From Eubacterium sp. (GTDB taxonomy: Bacteria; Bacillota; Clostridia; Oscillospirales; Acutalibacteraceae): a stretch of 50,519 nt of DNA. Under the pieces are notes generated by a model. The model worked only from the letters and a program-made list of their open reading frames with translations. It had not been told where the DNA came from and did not search any database. The stretch is taken from positions 1 to 50,519 of the forward strand of contig JAFLRY010000012.1 in NCBI GenBank assembly GCA_022511205.1. Direction: 5' to 3'. Made by a program: the position numbers and the translations under genes. Numbering within the stretch: the stretch's first letter is position 1; every line of letters begins with the position of its first letter. This document shows, in pieces, positions 1-8,848 of the stretch.

Positions 1-56
1 TCCCCCTGCGTGAATACCGAATTCTTAAAGTTTTCCCTTTCAAGGCTTTTTTCCAT
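1..56 (-). CDS. Possible N-terminal fragment of a gene cut by the window edge
   Basis: Reading the minus strand from an ATG at 56-54 gives an open frame of 18 codons to the window edge, beginning MEKSLERENF. It lies just downstream of the GH2 gene in the same direction. No strong ribosome-binding site is visible, only GAGA directly before the ATG, and the fragment is too short to assign. It may equally be non-coding 3' sequence of the GH2 transcript. Confidence 0.25.
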   Translation of the reverse strand, partial: MEKSLERENFKNSVFTQG

Positions 57-87
57 TCTCGATATCAAAACGATATCCGTGCCTATT

Positions 88-3081
88 CTATACATTCGTT
101 TTCCCTATCGGCTTCATGATGAAGCCGTTTTTGTATTCTTTAATCTTCGCCATTCTGTGCTCGGCAGACGGAATAGGCCCGCAGGAATTGGAGCCTGCAC
201 CCATCATAAAGCCGTCTAAGTGAACTACCGTGGTATCGTACTCTTTCAAATCCTCAGCGTGTGAAGCCTTGGCGCACTGAGCGCTGTTAAAATGATCCGC
301 GCCGAATACGAAGGAGCTTTCGCTCTCAAATCTTAAGCCCGCGCCGTCCTTGTCCGTAAGCTCCGCCCAATATGTATTATATCTCATTGAGCTTTCCTGG
401 GGCTTGATATATTTTTCGTGCATATCGGAAACGTCAAGCTCGCTGATGGCAAACACTGCCTGCTCTTTGAAATCGGAAAGGCTAAGCTTGTCAAGTCCGT
501 AATACTTGACCTTATCAAAGCACTTCGGCATTTCAAGGGAAAGACCAAGCCTCGGCACGTTTTTGAATTTTAAATTCACATAGCGGTAATCAACTTTAAT
601 CTCGCCGCCCGAATAGATGCGGTAATCAACGAAAACTGAGCCTGCGTTTGAGCATTTCGGAGTGAGCAGTCTGTATTCGCAGTGAATTACGACCGAATCA
701 CTTTCAACACGGTGGCTTTCGGGAGAGGGCTTAAGCTCAAAAGCGAGATTGTTGAGCCCCTTCTTGTGCCAAGCGTTCTTCATATACATATCGTTATCAA
801 GGGGCGCCCTGTAAAGCTCGGGATCAAAGCCCCTCGCGGGAGAAAGCGGAGTTTGATTGAACATCTGCTTACCCTCGTAAACATAGCTTTCTATCTCGCC
901 GTTTGCCGTATTATAAATCAACTCAAACTTATCGCCCGAAATAAAGAGCTTCCTTTCGCTCTTTTCCACCTTGGGAGCGGAAGCGGATTCGATTCTTTCA
1001 GCCTTGTAGGCATCGTTTAGAACGATTTGTTCTTTTGCGATCTCAAAATCGCCGTCGTAATAAGTGAAAATAATTACGGTATGCGCGCCGAGATCGTACT
1101 CAATTTCTCTCGTTATCGTGCGGGTCGGGTCTATCTCAAATTCCAGCTCGCCGTTTTTTACCTCGATTCCGTTATCAAAAACAGAATATTTTACGGTGCA
1201 ATTCAGCTCCTTGAAATAAAGACGGCTGGTGAATTCAAATACGTTCTTTTCCTTTAATTTTGCTCTCACGGGGCGGTAGCAGTTTTTCATCTGGAACGCG
1301 CCCGTGTGTGGCGTTCTGTCCGGGAAAAAGAGACCGTCAACGCAGAAATTACCGTCGTGCTTCCATTCGCCGTGGTCGCCGCCGTAGGTATATTTATAGT
1401 CGCCGTCCGCGTGATAGATCGCGTGATCGGCAAATTCCCATATACATCCGCCCATCATTATATCGCTTGAAAAGAAAATATTGACGTATCTTTCAAGTTC
1501 GCCGCTGCCAACGCCCATAGCGTGGGCGTATTCACAGAGATAAAACGGCTTTTTGAAATATCTTGCGGGAAGCAGCTTTCCGCCTGCTATTCTTTCGCAC
1601 ATACCGGGGTGGGTGTACATTTCTGAGTGAACGTCATAAGACCAGCGCAGCGTGCGGCACGCGCCCTCGTAGTGGATCGGTATGGGCGTGAGTTCCTTTA
1701 AGTTTTTATAGCAGTGATCCTGGCACCTGTAGCCCCCCGCCTCGTTTCCGAGAGACCACATAGTTATACTGGGGTGGTTTTTGTCACGCTGGAACATGCG
1801 GTTTACTCTATCCCAATAATGATCTTTCCACTGAAGATTACTGCTGATGAAATTCGGCTTGCCCATTTCGCCAACGCCGTGAGCCTCTATATCCGCCTCA
1901 TCAACAACGTAAACGCCGTATTCATCGCAAAGATCAATAAAAGTGGGATCGGGAGGATAATGGGAGGTGCGAACGCAGTTTACGTTGTATTCCTTAAATA
2001 TTTTAACGTCTCTCTCCATATCCTCAACGGTCATAACGTAGCCCGTTTCGGGGTGGGTATCGTGATGGTTAACGCCGAGGAGCTTGATCCTTCTGTTGTT
2101 GAAATAGAAAATATTTTTTCTGATCTCAATATGCTTAAAGCCTATTCGCTTTCTGATGATCTCAAGAGTTTCCTCTTCGCTCACAAGGGAAAGATAGAGT
2201 TCATAAAGCTTCGGGATTTCTGCGTTCCATTCCTCAACGTCCAGCACGTCAAAGGTGATCTTATCCGTTTTTCCCGGGCAGATGTTTATTTCCTTTGAGG
2301 CGATGAGCTTTTCGCCGTCCTTGATCTCAGCCTTAAAAGTCACCTCATCCTTCAGCTTAAAGGTGGGGATAACGTCAAGAAGATACGAGCCATCCTCGTT
2401 ATACTTGGTTTTTGCCTCAAAATCGTATATGGAATTTTCGCCTGTTCTGGTAATAAGAACATCACGGAAAATGCCGTTATTCCTAAACATATCCTGGCAT
2501 TCAAGATATGTGCCGGTACACCACTTATGAACTACGGCAACAATTTCATTCTCGCCGTCGCCGAGAAGCTTCGTTATATCAAACTCCGCGGTGTTGTGGC
2601 TTCCCTCGCTGTAGCCCACGTATTCGCCGTTAACGAAAACGTCCAGCGCTCCGGCAACACCCAAAAAAGTGAGAATAAAATTGCCGGATATCTCTTCAAT
2701 TTTGAATTTCTTTATGTAAACGCCCGCGGAGCAGTCCTCCGGGAATTTCGGCGGATCGGGAACGAACTGATAGCGCGTGTTAACATAATAGGGCTTTTCG
2801 TATCCCGTAAACTGCCACATTGAGGGAACGGAAACGGTATCCGTCTCCTCCTCTTCGGTGTTGAAATCCTCGGGAATATCAAGGCAATTTGAATAATACT
2901 TGAAATCCCATTCGCCCGACAACACGGCAACCATCGAGGAATTATAGCGCTCCGTTCTGATATCCGTTGCCTCAAGCTCATCAAGGCTTGAAAACGGGAT
3001 AAAATATGAACGGGGGGCTAAAAGATTCTCGGAAATCATGCTGAATTTTTTATAATTATTATTTTTTAGATTGTAGATCAT
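88..3081 (-). CDS. Glycoside hydrolase family 2 enzyme, beta-galactosidase type
   Basis: A 997-residue cytoplasmic GH2 enzyme, expected to release terminal beta-galactose or a related sugar from oligosaccharides by a retaining mechanism. It shows the LacZ order: N-terminal sugar-binding jelly roll (about 50-220), Ig-like domain, TIM barrel (about 330-620) and C-terminal beta domains. The acid/base is Glu447 in SLGNEAGG and the nucleophile Glu517 in LCEYAHAMG. No signal peptide is visible. The ATG at 3081 follows GAGG by about ten bases; a second Met at residue 15 is an alternative start. It is only loosely similar to the second GH2 enzyme in the window (8849-12013), so the two probably differ in substrate. 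It has its own promoter and no linked transporter in view. The exact sugar specificity cannot be read from the sequence. Confidence 0.88.
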   Translation of the reverse strand: MIYNLKNNNYKKFSMISENLLAPRSYFIPFSSLDELEATDIRTERYNSSMVAVLSGEWDFKYYSNCLDIPEDFNTEEEETDTVSVPSMWQFTGYEKPYYVNTRYQFVPDPPKFPEDCSAGVYIKKFKIEEISGNFILTFLGVAGALDVFVNGEYVGYSEGSHNTAEFDITKLLGDGENEIVAVVHKWCTGTYLECQDMFRNNGIFRDVLITRTGENSIYDFEAKTKYNEDGSYLLDVIPTFKLKDEVTFKAEIKDGEKLIASKEINICPGKTDKITFDVLDVEEWNAEIPKLYELYLSLVSEEETLEIIRKRIGFKHIEIRKNIFYFNNRRIKLLGVNHHDTHPETGYVMTVEDMERDVKIFKEYNVNCVRTSHYPPDPTFIDLCDEYGVYVVDEADIEAHGVGEMGKPNFISSNLQWKDHYWDRVNRMFQRDKNHPSITMWSLGNEAGGYRCQDHCYKNLKELTPIPIHYEGACRTLRWSYDVHSEMYTHPGMCERIAGGKLLPARYFKKPFYLCEYAHAMGVGSGELERYVNIFFSSDIMMGGCIWEFADHAIYHADGDYKYTYGGDHGEWKHDGNFCVDGLFFPDRTPHTGAFQMKNCYRPVRAKLKEKNVFEFTSRLYFKELNCTVKYSVFDNGIEVKNGELEFEIDPTRTITREIEYDLGAHTVIIFTYYDGDFEIAKEQIVLNDAYKAERIESASAPKVEKSERKLFISGDKFELIYNTANGEIESYVYEGKQMFNQTPLSPARGFDPELYRAPLDNDMYMKNAWHKKGLNNLAFELKPSPESHRVESDSVVIHCEYRLLTPKCSNAGSVFVDYRIYSGGEIKVDYRYVNLKFKNVPRLGLSLEMPKCFDKVKYYGLDKLSLSDFKEQAVFAISELDVSDMHEKYIKPQESSMRYNTYWAELTDKDGAGLRFESESSFVFGADHFNSAQCAKASHAEDLKEYDTTVVHLDGFMMGAGSNSCGPIPSAEHRMAKIKEYKNGFIMKPIGKTNV

Positions 3082-3112
3082 ACTAAATAAACCTCACAAA
3101 AGCATTATCCAT

Positions 3113-3142
3113 ATTGTACCATATTTATAAGTATTATGTAAA
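3113..3142 (-). promoter_or_regulatory. Sigma-A-type promoter for the GH2 gene
   Basis: On the minus strand TTTACA (3142-3137) and TACAAT (3118-3113) are separated by 18 bp, about 30 bp upstream of the GH2 start. Confidence 0.6.
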
Positions 3143-3146
3143 TATC

Positions 3147-3175
3147 TTTACATATTTTAATTTTTGATATAAAAT
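3147..3175 (+). promoter_or_regulatory. Candidate promoter for the DUF554 gene
   Basis: TTTACA (3147-3152) and TAAAAT (3170-3175) are spaced by 17 bp, about 40 bp upstream of the DUF554 start. It diverges from the GH2 promoter. Confidence 0.45.
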
Positions 3176-3213
3176 GTTAGATTATATCGACAAAGCTTGA
3201 TCGGAGGAATAAA

Positions 3214-3930
3214 ATGGCAGGTTTGATCGGCGTTGCCGTGAATACGGTGACTGTAATAATAGGCTCCTTCTTCGGATTGATATTTAAAAAAGGCATTCCC
3301 GAAAGGTTTAAGGACGGCCTTATGAAGGGAATCGGGCTTTGCACTATCTATATAGGCATCAGCGGAACGCTTCAAGGAAGCAATACGATCGTGCTGATAC
3401 TTTCTATGGTTATCGGTATTCTTATCGGCACTTGGATCGATATTGATAAGAGGTTCAACTCCGTCAGCCTGAAAGTTGAAAAGAAATTCAGTAAAGACGG
3501 CGCTGAAACAGGCAGCTTTGCCAAGGGCTTCGTTACGGCGTGCCTTGTGTTCTGCATAGGCTCTATGACGATCGTTGGAAGCCTTGAAGCAGGGCTTAAC
3601 GGAGATAATAAGATGATATTCATCAAATCAATTCTCGATCTTATTTCAAGCTTCGTTCTGGCAAGCTCGCTGGGCTTCGGCGTTATGGCTTCGGCGGTGT
3701 TCGTGCTTCTTTTTCAGGGTGCGATCGTTTTGCTTTCAAGCGCAGTTTCCCCACTTCTGACCGAAGAAGTCATAAACGAAATGGTCTGCGTGGGAAGCCT
3801 TTTGATTTTCGCTTTAGGTCTTGACTTAACAGGCATTAAAAAACTCAAAGTTATGAATTATCTGCCCGCGGTCTTCGTACCCGTAGCGCTCGTTCCGCTT
3901 TACAACTGGATAAGCTCGCTCATAAAATAA
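3214..3930 (+). CDS. DUF554 family membrane protein
   Basis: A 238-residue integral membrane protein of the DUF554 (YdfK-like) family. About seven hydrophobic segments can be seen. The N-terminus is rich in Gly/Val, with GVAVNTVTVIIGSFFGL, and a later segment has the family-typical pattern FVTACLVFCIGSMTIVGSLEAG. The length is normal for the family. The ATG follows CGGAGGAATAAA, a strong ribosome-binding site. No biochemical function is established for DUF554; the topology suggests a transporter or channel-like role, which is inference. It stands alone between the GH2 gene and spoIIID. Confidence 0.85.
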   Translation: MAGLIGVAVNTVTVIIGSFFGLIFKKGIPERFKDGLMKGIGLCTIYIGISGTLQGSNTIVLILSMVIGILIGTWIDIDKRFNSVSLKVEKKFSKDGAETGSFAKGFVTACLVFCIGSMTIVGSLEAGLNGDNKMIFIKSILDLISSFVLASSLGFGVMASAVFVLLFQGAIVLLSSAVSPLLTEEVINEMVCVGSLLIFALGLDLTGIKKLKVMNYLPAVFVPVALVPLYNWISSLIK

Positions 3931-4019
3931 TCACGCAAAAAAATTAAATTTTTCGTATTGCTGTTTTTGTTATAATCGCCCGCCCTTTTCAATATACATT
4001 ACCAAGGACGGTGAAATAC

Positions 4020-4277
4020 TTGAACGGTAATGTTGAAAAAAGATGCGTTGAGGTAGGAAAATACATAAGAGATACGGGAGCGACCGTCAGACAGGCGGGA
4101 ATCGTTTTCGGAATAAGCAAGTCCACGGTGCATATTGACGTTACAAAGCGCCTTTACGAGGTGGACAGAGACCTTTTCGAGCAGGTTGAAAAGGTTTTGC
4201 AGGGAAACAAGGCGGAGCGCCATATCAGGGGCGGAAACGCCACAAAAGAAAAATACAGTAAAAGCAAAAATAATTGA
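4020..4277 (+). CDS. spoIIID: Stage III sporulation transcriptional regulator SpoIIID
   Basis: A small DNA-binding protein that in endospore formers switches sigma-E-dependent mother-cell genes on and off. The helix-turn-helix lies in residues about 20-45 (TVRQAGIVFGISKSTVHIDV) and the basic family tail HIRGGNATKEKY follows. The TTG at 4020 is chosen as start. It gives 85 residues and puts the conserved GKY at residue 13, as in Bacillus SpoIIID, with a GGTG-type ribosome site six bases upstream. The GTG at 4011 would overlap that site. The gene indicates a sporulating organism. A promoter is not clear; the TATAAT at 3970-3975 lacks a good -35 box. Confidence 0.9.
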   Translation: MNGNVEKRCVEVGKYIRDTGATVRQAGIVFGISKSTVHIDVTKRLYEVDRDLFEQVEKVLQGNKAERHIRGGNATKEKYSKSKNN

Positions 4278-4302
4278 TATTTTAATATCTGCGTGATAGT
4301 AT
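4274..4302 (+). promoter_or_regulatory. Candidate promoter for proC
   Basis: TTGATA (4274-4279) and TAGTAT (4297-4302) are separated by 17 bp. The element overlaps the spoIIID stop codon and lies about 75 bp upstream of proC. Confidence 0.5.
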
Positions 4303-4324
4303 ATTAACAGAAAATGCTTGGCTT

Positions 4325-4351
4325 GAGAGGGCATAATCATTATACCCTCTC
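4325..4351 (+). promoter_or_regulatory. Hairpin in the proC leader
   Basis: GAGAGGG and CCCTCTC arms enclose inner ATAAT/ATTAT arms, giving an almost perfect hairpin 24 bases before the proC ATG. There is no U-run after it, so a simple terminator is unlikely. It may protect or control the proC transcript. Confidence 0.5.
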
Positions 4352-4375
4352 TCCATTTGAACGGAGGAAGTTAAA

Positions 4376-5173
4376 ATGAATATCGGCTTTATCGGTTGCG
4401 GAAATATGGCGAGCGCAATAATAAAGGGTATCGTTGGATCGGGAGTTGTAAAGGGCGAGGATATCTGCGCCTATGATCCGAATAATGACGCTGTCAATAA
4501 CGCCGTAAAGAAGTATTCCATAAAGAAATGCGAAAACGCGAACGAGGTGGTTGAGTATTCCGATTTCGTGGTACTTGCCGTTAAGCCGAATATGCTGACC
4601 TCTGTTATCAACGAGATAAACGCTAAGCTGGAAAAAAGCAAAAAGGTGCTTATCTCCATTGCGGCGGGTAAAACGATTGAGTTTATAAGGGACAAGCTTT
4701 CCCACGATAACAAGATCGTTCGCGTTATGCCGAACATCAACGCAATGGTAGGCTCTGCCTGCAGCGCATACTGCGCTAACGCCAAGGTGACGAACACGGA
4801 GAAAAAGAAGATAGAAAAGATTTTCGGCTCTGTCGGCGAAATTATGGAGCTTCCCGAAAGCAGCTTTCCCCTTTTCGGCGTGATAGCAGGCTCTGCTCCC
4901 GCCTTTGCCTATATGTTCATTGATGCGCTGGCAAGAGCAGGCGTTAAAAACGGAATGAAAAAGGAAACGGCGCTGAACATCGCCGCGCAGACCGTTATGG
5001 GAAGCGCAAAAATGATTTTAGAGAGCGACGCTCATCCATACGCGCTTATTGACCAGGTCTGCTCCCCCAGCGGAACGACGATCGAAGGAATTACATCGCT
5101 TCAGGCAGACGGCTTCGAATCCGCCGTTCATAAGGCGGTAGATAAAACGCTTGCAAAGGACAGCAGGCTTTAA
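4376..5173 (+). CDS. proC: Pyrroline-5-carboxylate reductase
   Basis: Catalyses the last step of proline synthesis, reduction of 1-pyrroline-5-carboxylate with NAD(P)H, in the cytoplasm. The 265-residue length is normal. The N-terminal Rossmann motif GFIGCGNMASAI is at residues 4-15, and the C-terminal dimerisation domain carries the family signature running through LIDQVCSPSGTTIEGI. The ATG follows CGGAGGAAGTTAAA. It is monocistronic, with its own promoter and a strong bidirectional terminator just after the stop. No other proline genes are in the window. Confidence 0.95.
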   Translation: MNIGFIGCGNMASAIIKGIVGSGVVKGEDICAYDPNNDAVNNAVKKYSIKKCENANEVVEYSDFVVLAVKPNMLTSVINEINAKLEKSKKVLISIAAGKTIEFIRDKLSHDNKIVRVMPNINAMVGSACSAYCANAKVTNTEKKKIEKIFGSVGEIMELPESSFPLFGVIAGSAPAFAYMFIDALARAGVKNGMKKETALNIAAQTVMGSAKMILESDAHPYALIDQVCSPSGTTIEGITSLQADGFESAVHKAVDKTLAKDSRL

Positions 5174-5180
5174 TAAACGT

Positions 5181-5215
5181 AAAAGAGCGGCGGATCAATT
5201 TTCCGTCGCTCTTTT
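5181..5215. terminator. Bidirectional terminator between proC and the RNase M5-like gene
   Basis: A 13-bp stem (AAAAGAGCGGCGG with CCGTCGCTCTTTT, one G-U pair) has a U-run on the proC side and A-run on the other. It serves proC and the converging gene, whose stop codon lies inside it. Confidence 0.85.
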
Positions 5216-5782
5216 TGTGATATTTAAAAACTCTTCCCTCGTCATTGAGGAATTGATATATGACAAAAGTGAATTTGTTGAGAGAAACTCCGGCAGGTCA
5301 AGCGCCGCAAGGAGCTTCTTTTTATTTTGCTTAGCGTTTGACGTTCCCGAAATGCCAAGCTCGAAAAGGTCGTAATTGGTTACGGGATCAGTCTGCGTGG
5401 ACTTTTCCGCGGAAATTCCCGCATTTTCAAACAGCTTTATCAGCAGCTCGTCGCTCATACCCTCAACACCCAGCTTTCCCTCTTTAGACGGCTCTGCTTT
5501 TCGCTTTTCCTTGCCGAGAATATCGGGTATATAGATATGCTTTATCTTATCCTTCGCAACGCCTGCTGCTATATAATTTCTTATCTGAAAGCCGCTGTGA
5601 TCGGAATCGGTGAGGATAACGATTCCCCTGTCCTCCGCCAGCGCTCTGATGAATTTCAGCCTGCTTTTATCCTTATATATACCAAAGCCGTTGGTTTCGA
5701 TTATCAGCGTATCCACAAGATTTGAAAGCTTTATTTTATCGTATTTTCCCTCAACGATCACCGCTTCTTTGATCTTAATCAT
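5195..5782 (-). CDS. rnmV: Toprim-domain ribonuclease M5-like protein (DUF4093)
   Basis: A 195-residue protein with an N-terminal Toprim nuclease domain and a C-terminal DUF4093-type domain, the architecture of RNase M5, which trims 5S rRNA precursors in Firmicutes. Toprim metal ligands are visible as Glu11 in VEGKYDK and Asp59/Asp61 in TDSDHSG. RNase M5 usually sits beside ksgA or tatD; here it is the last gene of a lacZ-comEC-holA run and overlaps holA by 8 bp, so the exact orthology is a little uncertain. It could be a related Toprim nuclease. Confidence 0.8.
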   Translation of the reverse strand: MIKIKEAVIVEGKYDKIKLSNLVDTLIIETNGFGIYKDKSRLKFIRALAEDRGIVILTDSDHSGFQIRNYIAAGVAKDKIKHIYIPDILGKEKRKAEPSKEGKLGVEGMSDELLIKLFENAGISAEKSTQTDPVTNYDLFELGISGTSNAKQNKKKLLAALDLPEFLSTNSLLSYINSSMTREEFLNITKRATEN

Positions 5783-6824
5783 AGCTTACCTCTTTTGAGA
5801 TGAGCAGAAGCTTAACCATCGTTTCTTCCAAGATAAGCTTTTTATCAGTGGCGGTACTTTTTAGGTTATTATCAGCTTCCATTATAACGTCAAGAGATCT
5901 GCGAAGCTGAGCAACGGAAAGCTCAAAGCAGTCTCTCGCGGCGTTTCTTAAAACGAAATCCCTGCCCTTGTAATTATAATAATTGCCAACGTCCTCGGCG
6001 GGAAGCCCGGCGATCTTTGCGCATTTCACCCTGTACATATCAACGTAGCAGTTTGAAATAGCGGCAAGCACGTTTACGGGCTCTTCCTTCATAATGAAAA
6101 GAGTATCCAATATGGAATAAGCCTTATCGTATTCGCCCTTTATAACGGCCTTTGAAAGATCGTAAACCCTTGCCTGAAGGCATTTCACGGCAAGCTGATT
6201 TATGATACTTTTGGTTATTTCGCCGCCGCTCGCGTAGGCTGAGAGCTTTTCAGCCTCGTTCATCAGCGTTTTGATATCGTTGCCTGAAACGGAGATAAGA
6301 TATCTGGCGTTATCGGCGGACAGTACGGCGTTTCTTCTTTTACAGCCGTTTACAAGCATTTTAACAAGCTCACCCTCGCTCCTTTTATCGAGCACTACGG
6401 TTGAGCCCGCCTTCGTGAACGCCGCCTCAACGGCTTTCATCTTGGCGTTCTTTTTCGGATCAAAGGGCAGAGAGCTATACCAAAATACAAGTATTGTGGT
6501 TTCGGGAACGTCCTCAAGAAACGCTTTAAGCTCATCAATTTCTTTTTGGCTTTTATCAATGGGATAATCGCAAACAAGAACGAAATTGCAACTGCTCATC
6601 ATAGGAAGCATTTCCGCGTCGCTCAAAATTTCATTTAATGACACGTCCTTGCCGTTATAGGAATGAAAGTTGAAATCCTCGAATGCCTCGTTCACGTTAT
6701 TCCTTTTGAGCAGATCAACGTAATGCTCCTTGAGGTAATCCTCTTCGCCGTATATAAGATAAGCCCTTGAAAAATCCCCTGATTTTATCTGCTCTTTAAG
6801 TTCTCGCTCGCCTATTTTAGCCAA
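5775..6824 (-). CDS. holA: DNA polymerase III, delta subunit
   Basis: The clamp-loader delta subunit, which opens the beta sliding clamp at the replication fork. At 349 residues it has the usual length. The N-terminal part carries the family pattern YLIYGEEDYLKEHY at about residues 20-35, and a C-terminal all-alpha collar domain follows (about 215-349). It overlaps comEC by 13 bp at its start and the RNase M5-like gene by 8 bp at its end, which implies translational coupling. A comEC-holA pairing is common in Firmicutes. Confidence 0.92.
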   Translation of the reverse strand: MAKIGERELKEQIKSGDFSRAYLIYGEEDYLKEHYVDLLKRNNVNEAFEDFNFHSYNGKDVSLNEILSDAEMLPMMSSCNFVLVCDYPIDKSQKEIDELKAFLEDVPETTILVFWYSSLPFDPKKNAKMKAVEAAFTKAGSTVVLDKRSEGELVKMLVNGCKRRNAVLSADNARYLISVSGNDIKTLMNEAEKLSAYASGGEITKSIINQLAVKCLQARVYDLSKAVIKGEYDKAYSILDTLFIMKEEPVNVLAAISNCYVDMYRVKCAKIAGLPAEDVGNYYNYKGRDFVLRNAARDCFELSVAQLRRSLDVIMEADNNLKSTATDKKLILEETMVKLLLISKEVSYD

Positions 6825-8845
6825 AGATTAAGCCTCCTTTCACTGATGCCGTATTCGTTAACAGTATATAAAACGTCATGCTCGTATAAATATCTTGTAT
6901 TTATCACGCCTTCGCCGCTTTCAAACATCTTACCGCCGTTTATTCGAAAAACGTTGTTATAGACCTTGAAGGTGATGTGGGCGTTTCTTCCGTCATGATA
7001 GTATTTTACATTAAGAGACTGCCATAAATCAACCGTAAAATCAGAAGTCTTTACAATATTGGAGCAATTGATACCCTGAGCATCACCGTCTGTAACGTAA
7101 TTCAGCACGTCAAGCTCACGAGTAAGCCTTTTTGAATAGTCGGAGGACGAGGTATCTATAATCATCGAAACGTTAAGTCCGTTCGTTTTCACGATGATTT
7201 TAGCCGTTGAATACTGCTGATAATCGTTAACGCCTATGATGACGGCGTTATTCCTATCATAAACTACGACCGCCGTAGTGTAATATCCGCCGATCTCACG
7301 AACGAACACTGAATTGTACTCCATAGCGGCGGAAACGGAAAGAATGGCCACCGCTAAAACAAGGCTGATCGCCGCACAGGGCTTCAGCAGATTCTTTTTT
7401 CCGATGATAAAAACTATCCCGAAAAGAAGCAATGCCGCCGCAATCGCCAGACCAATGGCCGGCGTTGATATATTTCTTAAAGCGAATGGCAGCTGAGCGC
7501 ATTTTTCGGTAATGAACAGCATTGCGCCTGCTCCGCCGCCCGCAAACATTTTGAAAACAAAAAGAAGCGGAGCGAGCCATTGAAACGCCGTGGCAAGAAA
7601 AGCGGTTATCATCGTGAACTGGGCGATCGGTATCATCACGATGTTAAGAAATACCCCTATTACGCTGACGTAGCCGAAGGTAGCATACAGCACGGGAAGC
7701 GTTGTAATAAATACCGAAACGGACGCAAGAAGCGCACTTACAGTATATTTGGCAAGCTTGCTTTTTGCCAATTTGCTTTTCGGTTTAAACAGCTTGACGA
7801 GTTCTTTATTTACGGTGATAAGCCCGAGAACGGCGGTGACAGTCAGCAGCGCACCGGAATCCGTTACCGCAAAGGGATTAAGACATATGATAAACACGGC
7901 AAGACCGAGGGAATTCAGCGAGTCGCTCTTTTCGTCAAAGAGCTTGCCGAGGAGCAGGATCAGCATCATAATGCCCGCCCTCGTAATTGACTTGGAAAAT
8001 CCGCACAGAGCCATATAAAAGCAGGTGGATATTACGGAAATCATCACCGCAGGCACCTTCGGCGTTCTCATCTTCTTTAAAAGCCAATAGAGACTTCCCG
8101 AAAGCACGGCAAGGTGCAGACCCGATACCGCCATAATATGCGAAGTACCGCTTACGATAAAATTGTTCTTCACTTCTCCGCTTAAAAGCGTTTTATCGCC
8201 GATCAAAAGGGCTAAGATCAGCCCGTCCCTGTCTCTGTCAAACTCCCGCTCTATGAAAGCTTTTATGCTATCTCTTATATGCAAAACGTATTTATTCGGG
8301 CTCGAGATTGTTTCATTCGTTATCTGATAGAAATTCAGCTTTGACGAGAGAAAAATACCCTCGCCGAAATCGCCGTAGGAATCGAAGCCGTTTTCAGCGG
8401 AAAGATGAAAGGTAAGCTCTCCTTTTATCAGCAGGTAATAATCCACGCTTAGCCTTTCATCACTGCTAAACTCCGTTTTAAAGCTTTGCGGAGCGCCGTC
8501 CAAATCAACGGATATGGTTTTAACGGTGTAATAAAAACGTCCGCTCTCCGCGTTTTCATTAAAATCGATTATATAAAACTCGGCATTTGCGGTTTTACCG
8601 TCAAGCTTACTTTGAGGAATAAACGTGCCGTAATAAACCGAGAGAAACAGAACACAGGCAAGGAAAGCGGAAGCGGCGCAAAGCGGGATCGATGCCCCTT
8701 TTCTCAGCTTATCAAATATCATAGAAACGGCAAAGGCGGCGCCCGTGACCCCGAGGATCACGAACGCCGCGTCAATTGAGAAAACATTAAGAACGATTAG
8801 AGTAATCGCAAAGGAAAATCCTATATGCGCGAATACTCTTTTCAT
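6812..8845 (-). CDS. comEC: ComEC/Rec2-family DNA uptake channel with degenerate C-terminal domain
   Basis: A 677-residue polytopic membrane protein. Order: N-terminal membrane and soluble DUF4131-like region (about 1-190), competence domain with many helices (about 195-500, containing HIMAVSGLHLAVLSG), then a soluble C-terminal domain (about 510-677). ComEC forms the inner-membrane channel that imports single-stranded DNA in transformation. The C-terminal part occupies the place of the metallo-beta-lactamase-like nuclease domain, but no HxHxDH zinc motif is present, so it is probably not a nuclease. The ATG follows GAGGAG inside the end of the upstream lacZ gene, 3 bp from its stop. comEA and comF lie elsewhere in the window, so other parts of a DNA uptake system exist. 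Confidence 0.88.
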   Translation of the reverse strand: MKRVFAHIGFSFAITLIVLNVFSIDAAFVILGVTGAAFAVSMIFDKLRKGASIPLCAASAFLACVLFLSVYYGTFIPQSKLDGKTANAEFYIIDFNENAESGRFYYTVKTISVDLDGAPQSFKTEFSSDERLSVDYYLLIKGELTFHLSAENGFDSYGDFGEGIFLSSKLNFYQITNETISSPNKYVLHIRDSIKAFIEREFDRDRDGLILALLIGDKTLLSGEVKNNFIVSGTSHIMAVSGLHLAVLSGSLYWLLKKMRTPKVPAVMISVISTCFYMALCGFSKSITRAGIMMLILLLGKLFDEKSDSLNSLGLAVFIICLNPFAVTDSGALLTVTAVLGLITVNKELVKLFKPKSKLAKSKLAKYTVSALLASVSVFITTLPVLYATFGYVSVIGVFLNIVMIPIAQFTMITAFLATAFQWLAPLLFVFKMFAGGGAGAMLFITEKCAQLPFALRNISTPAIGLAIAAALLLFGIVFIIGKKNLLKPCAAISLVLAVAILSVSAAMEYNSVFVREIGGYYTTAVVVYDRNNAVIIGVNDYQQYSTAKIIVKTNGLNVSMIIDTSSSDYSKRLTRELDVLNYVTDGDAQGINCSNIVKTSDFTVDLWQSLNVKYYHDGRNAHITFKVYNNVFRINGGKMFESGEGVINTRYLYEHDVLYTVNEYGISERRLNLWLK

Positions 8846-8848
8846 ACA

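Noticed and set aside
682-2823. Several open frames of 70-190 codons on the plus strand opposite the first GH2 gene
   Set aside because: They lie antisense to a gene with full catalytic motifs, have no consistent ribosome sites and read as low-complexity or Arg-rich shadows.
2712-2984. A 90-codon minus-strand frame inside the first GH2 gene
   Set aside because: Same strand, other frame, Arg/Ser/Pro-rich and without a ribosome site; the GH2 frame is clearly coding here.
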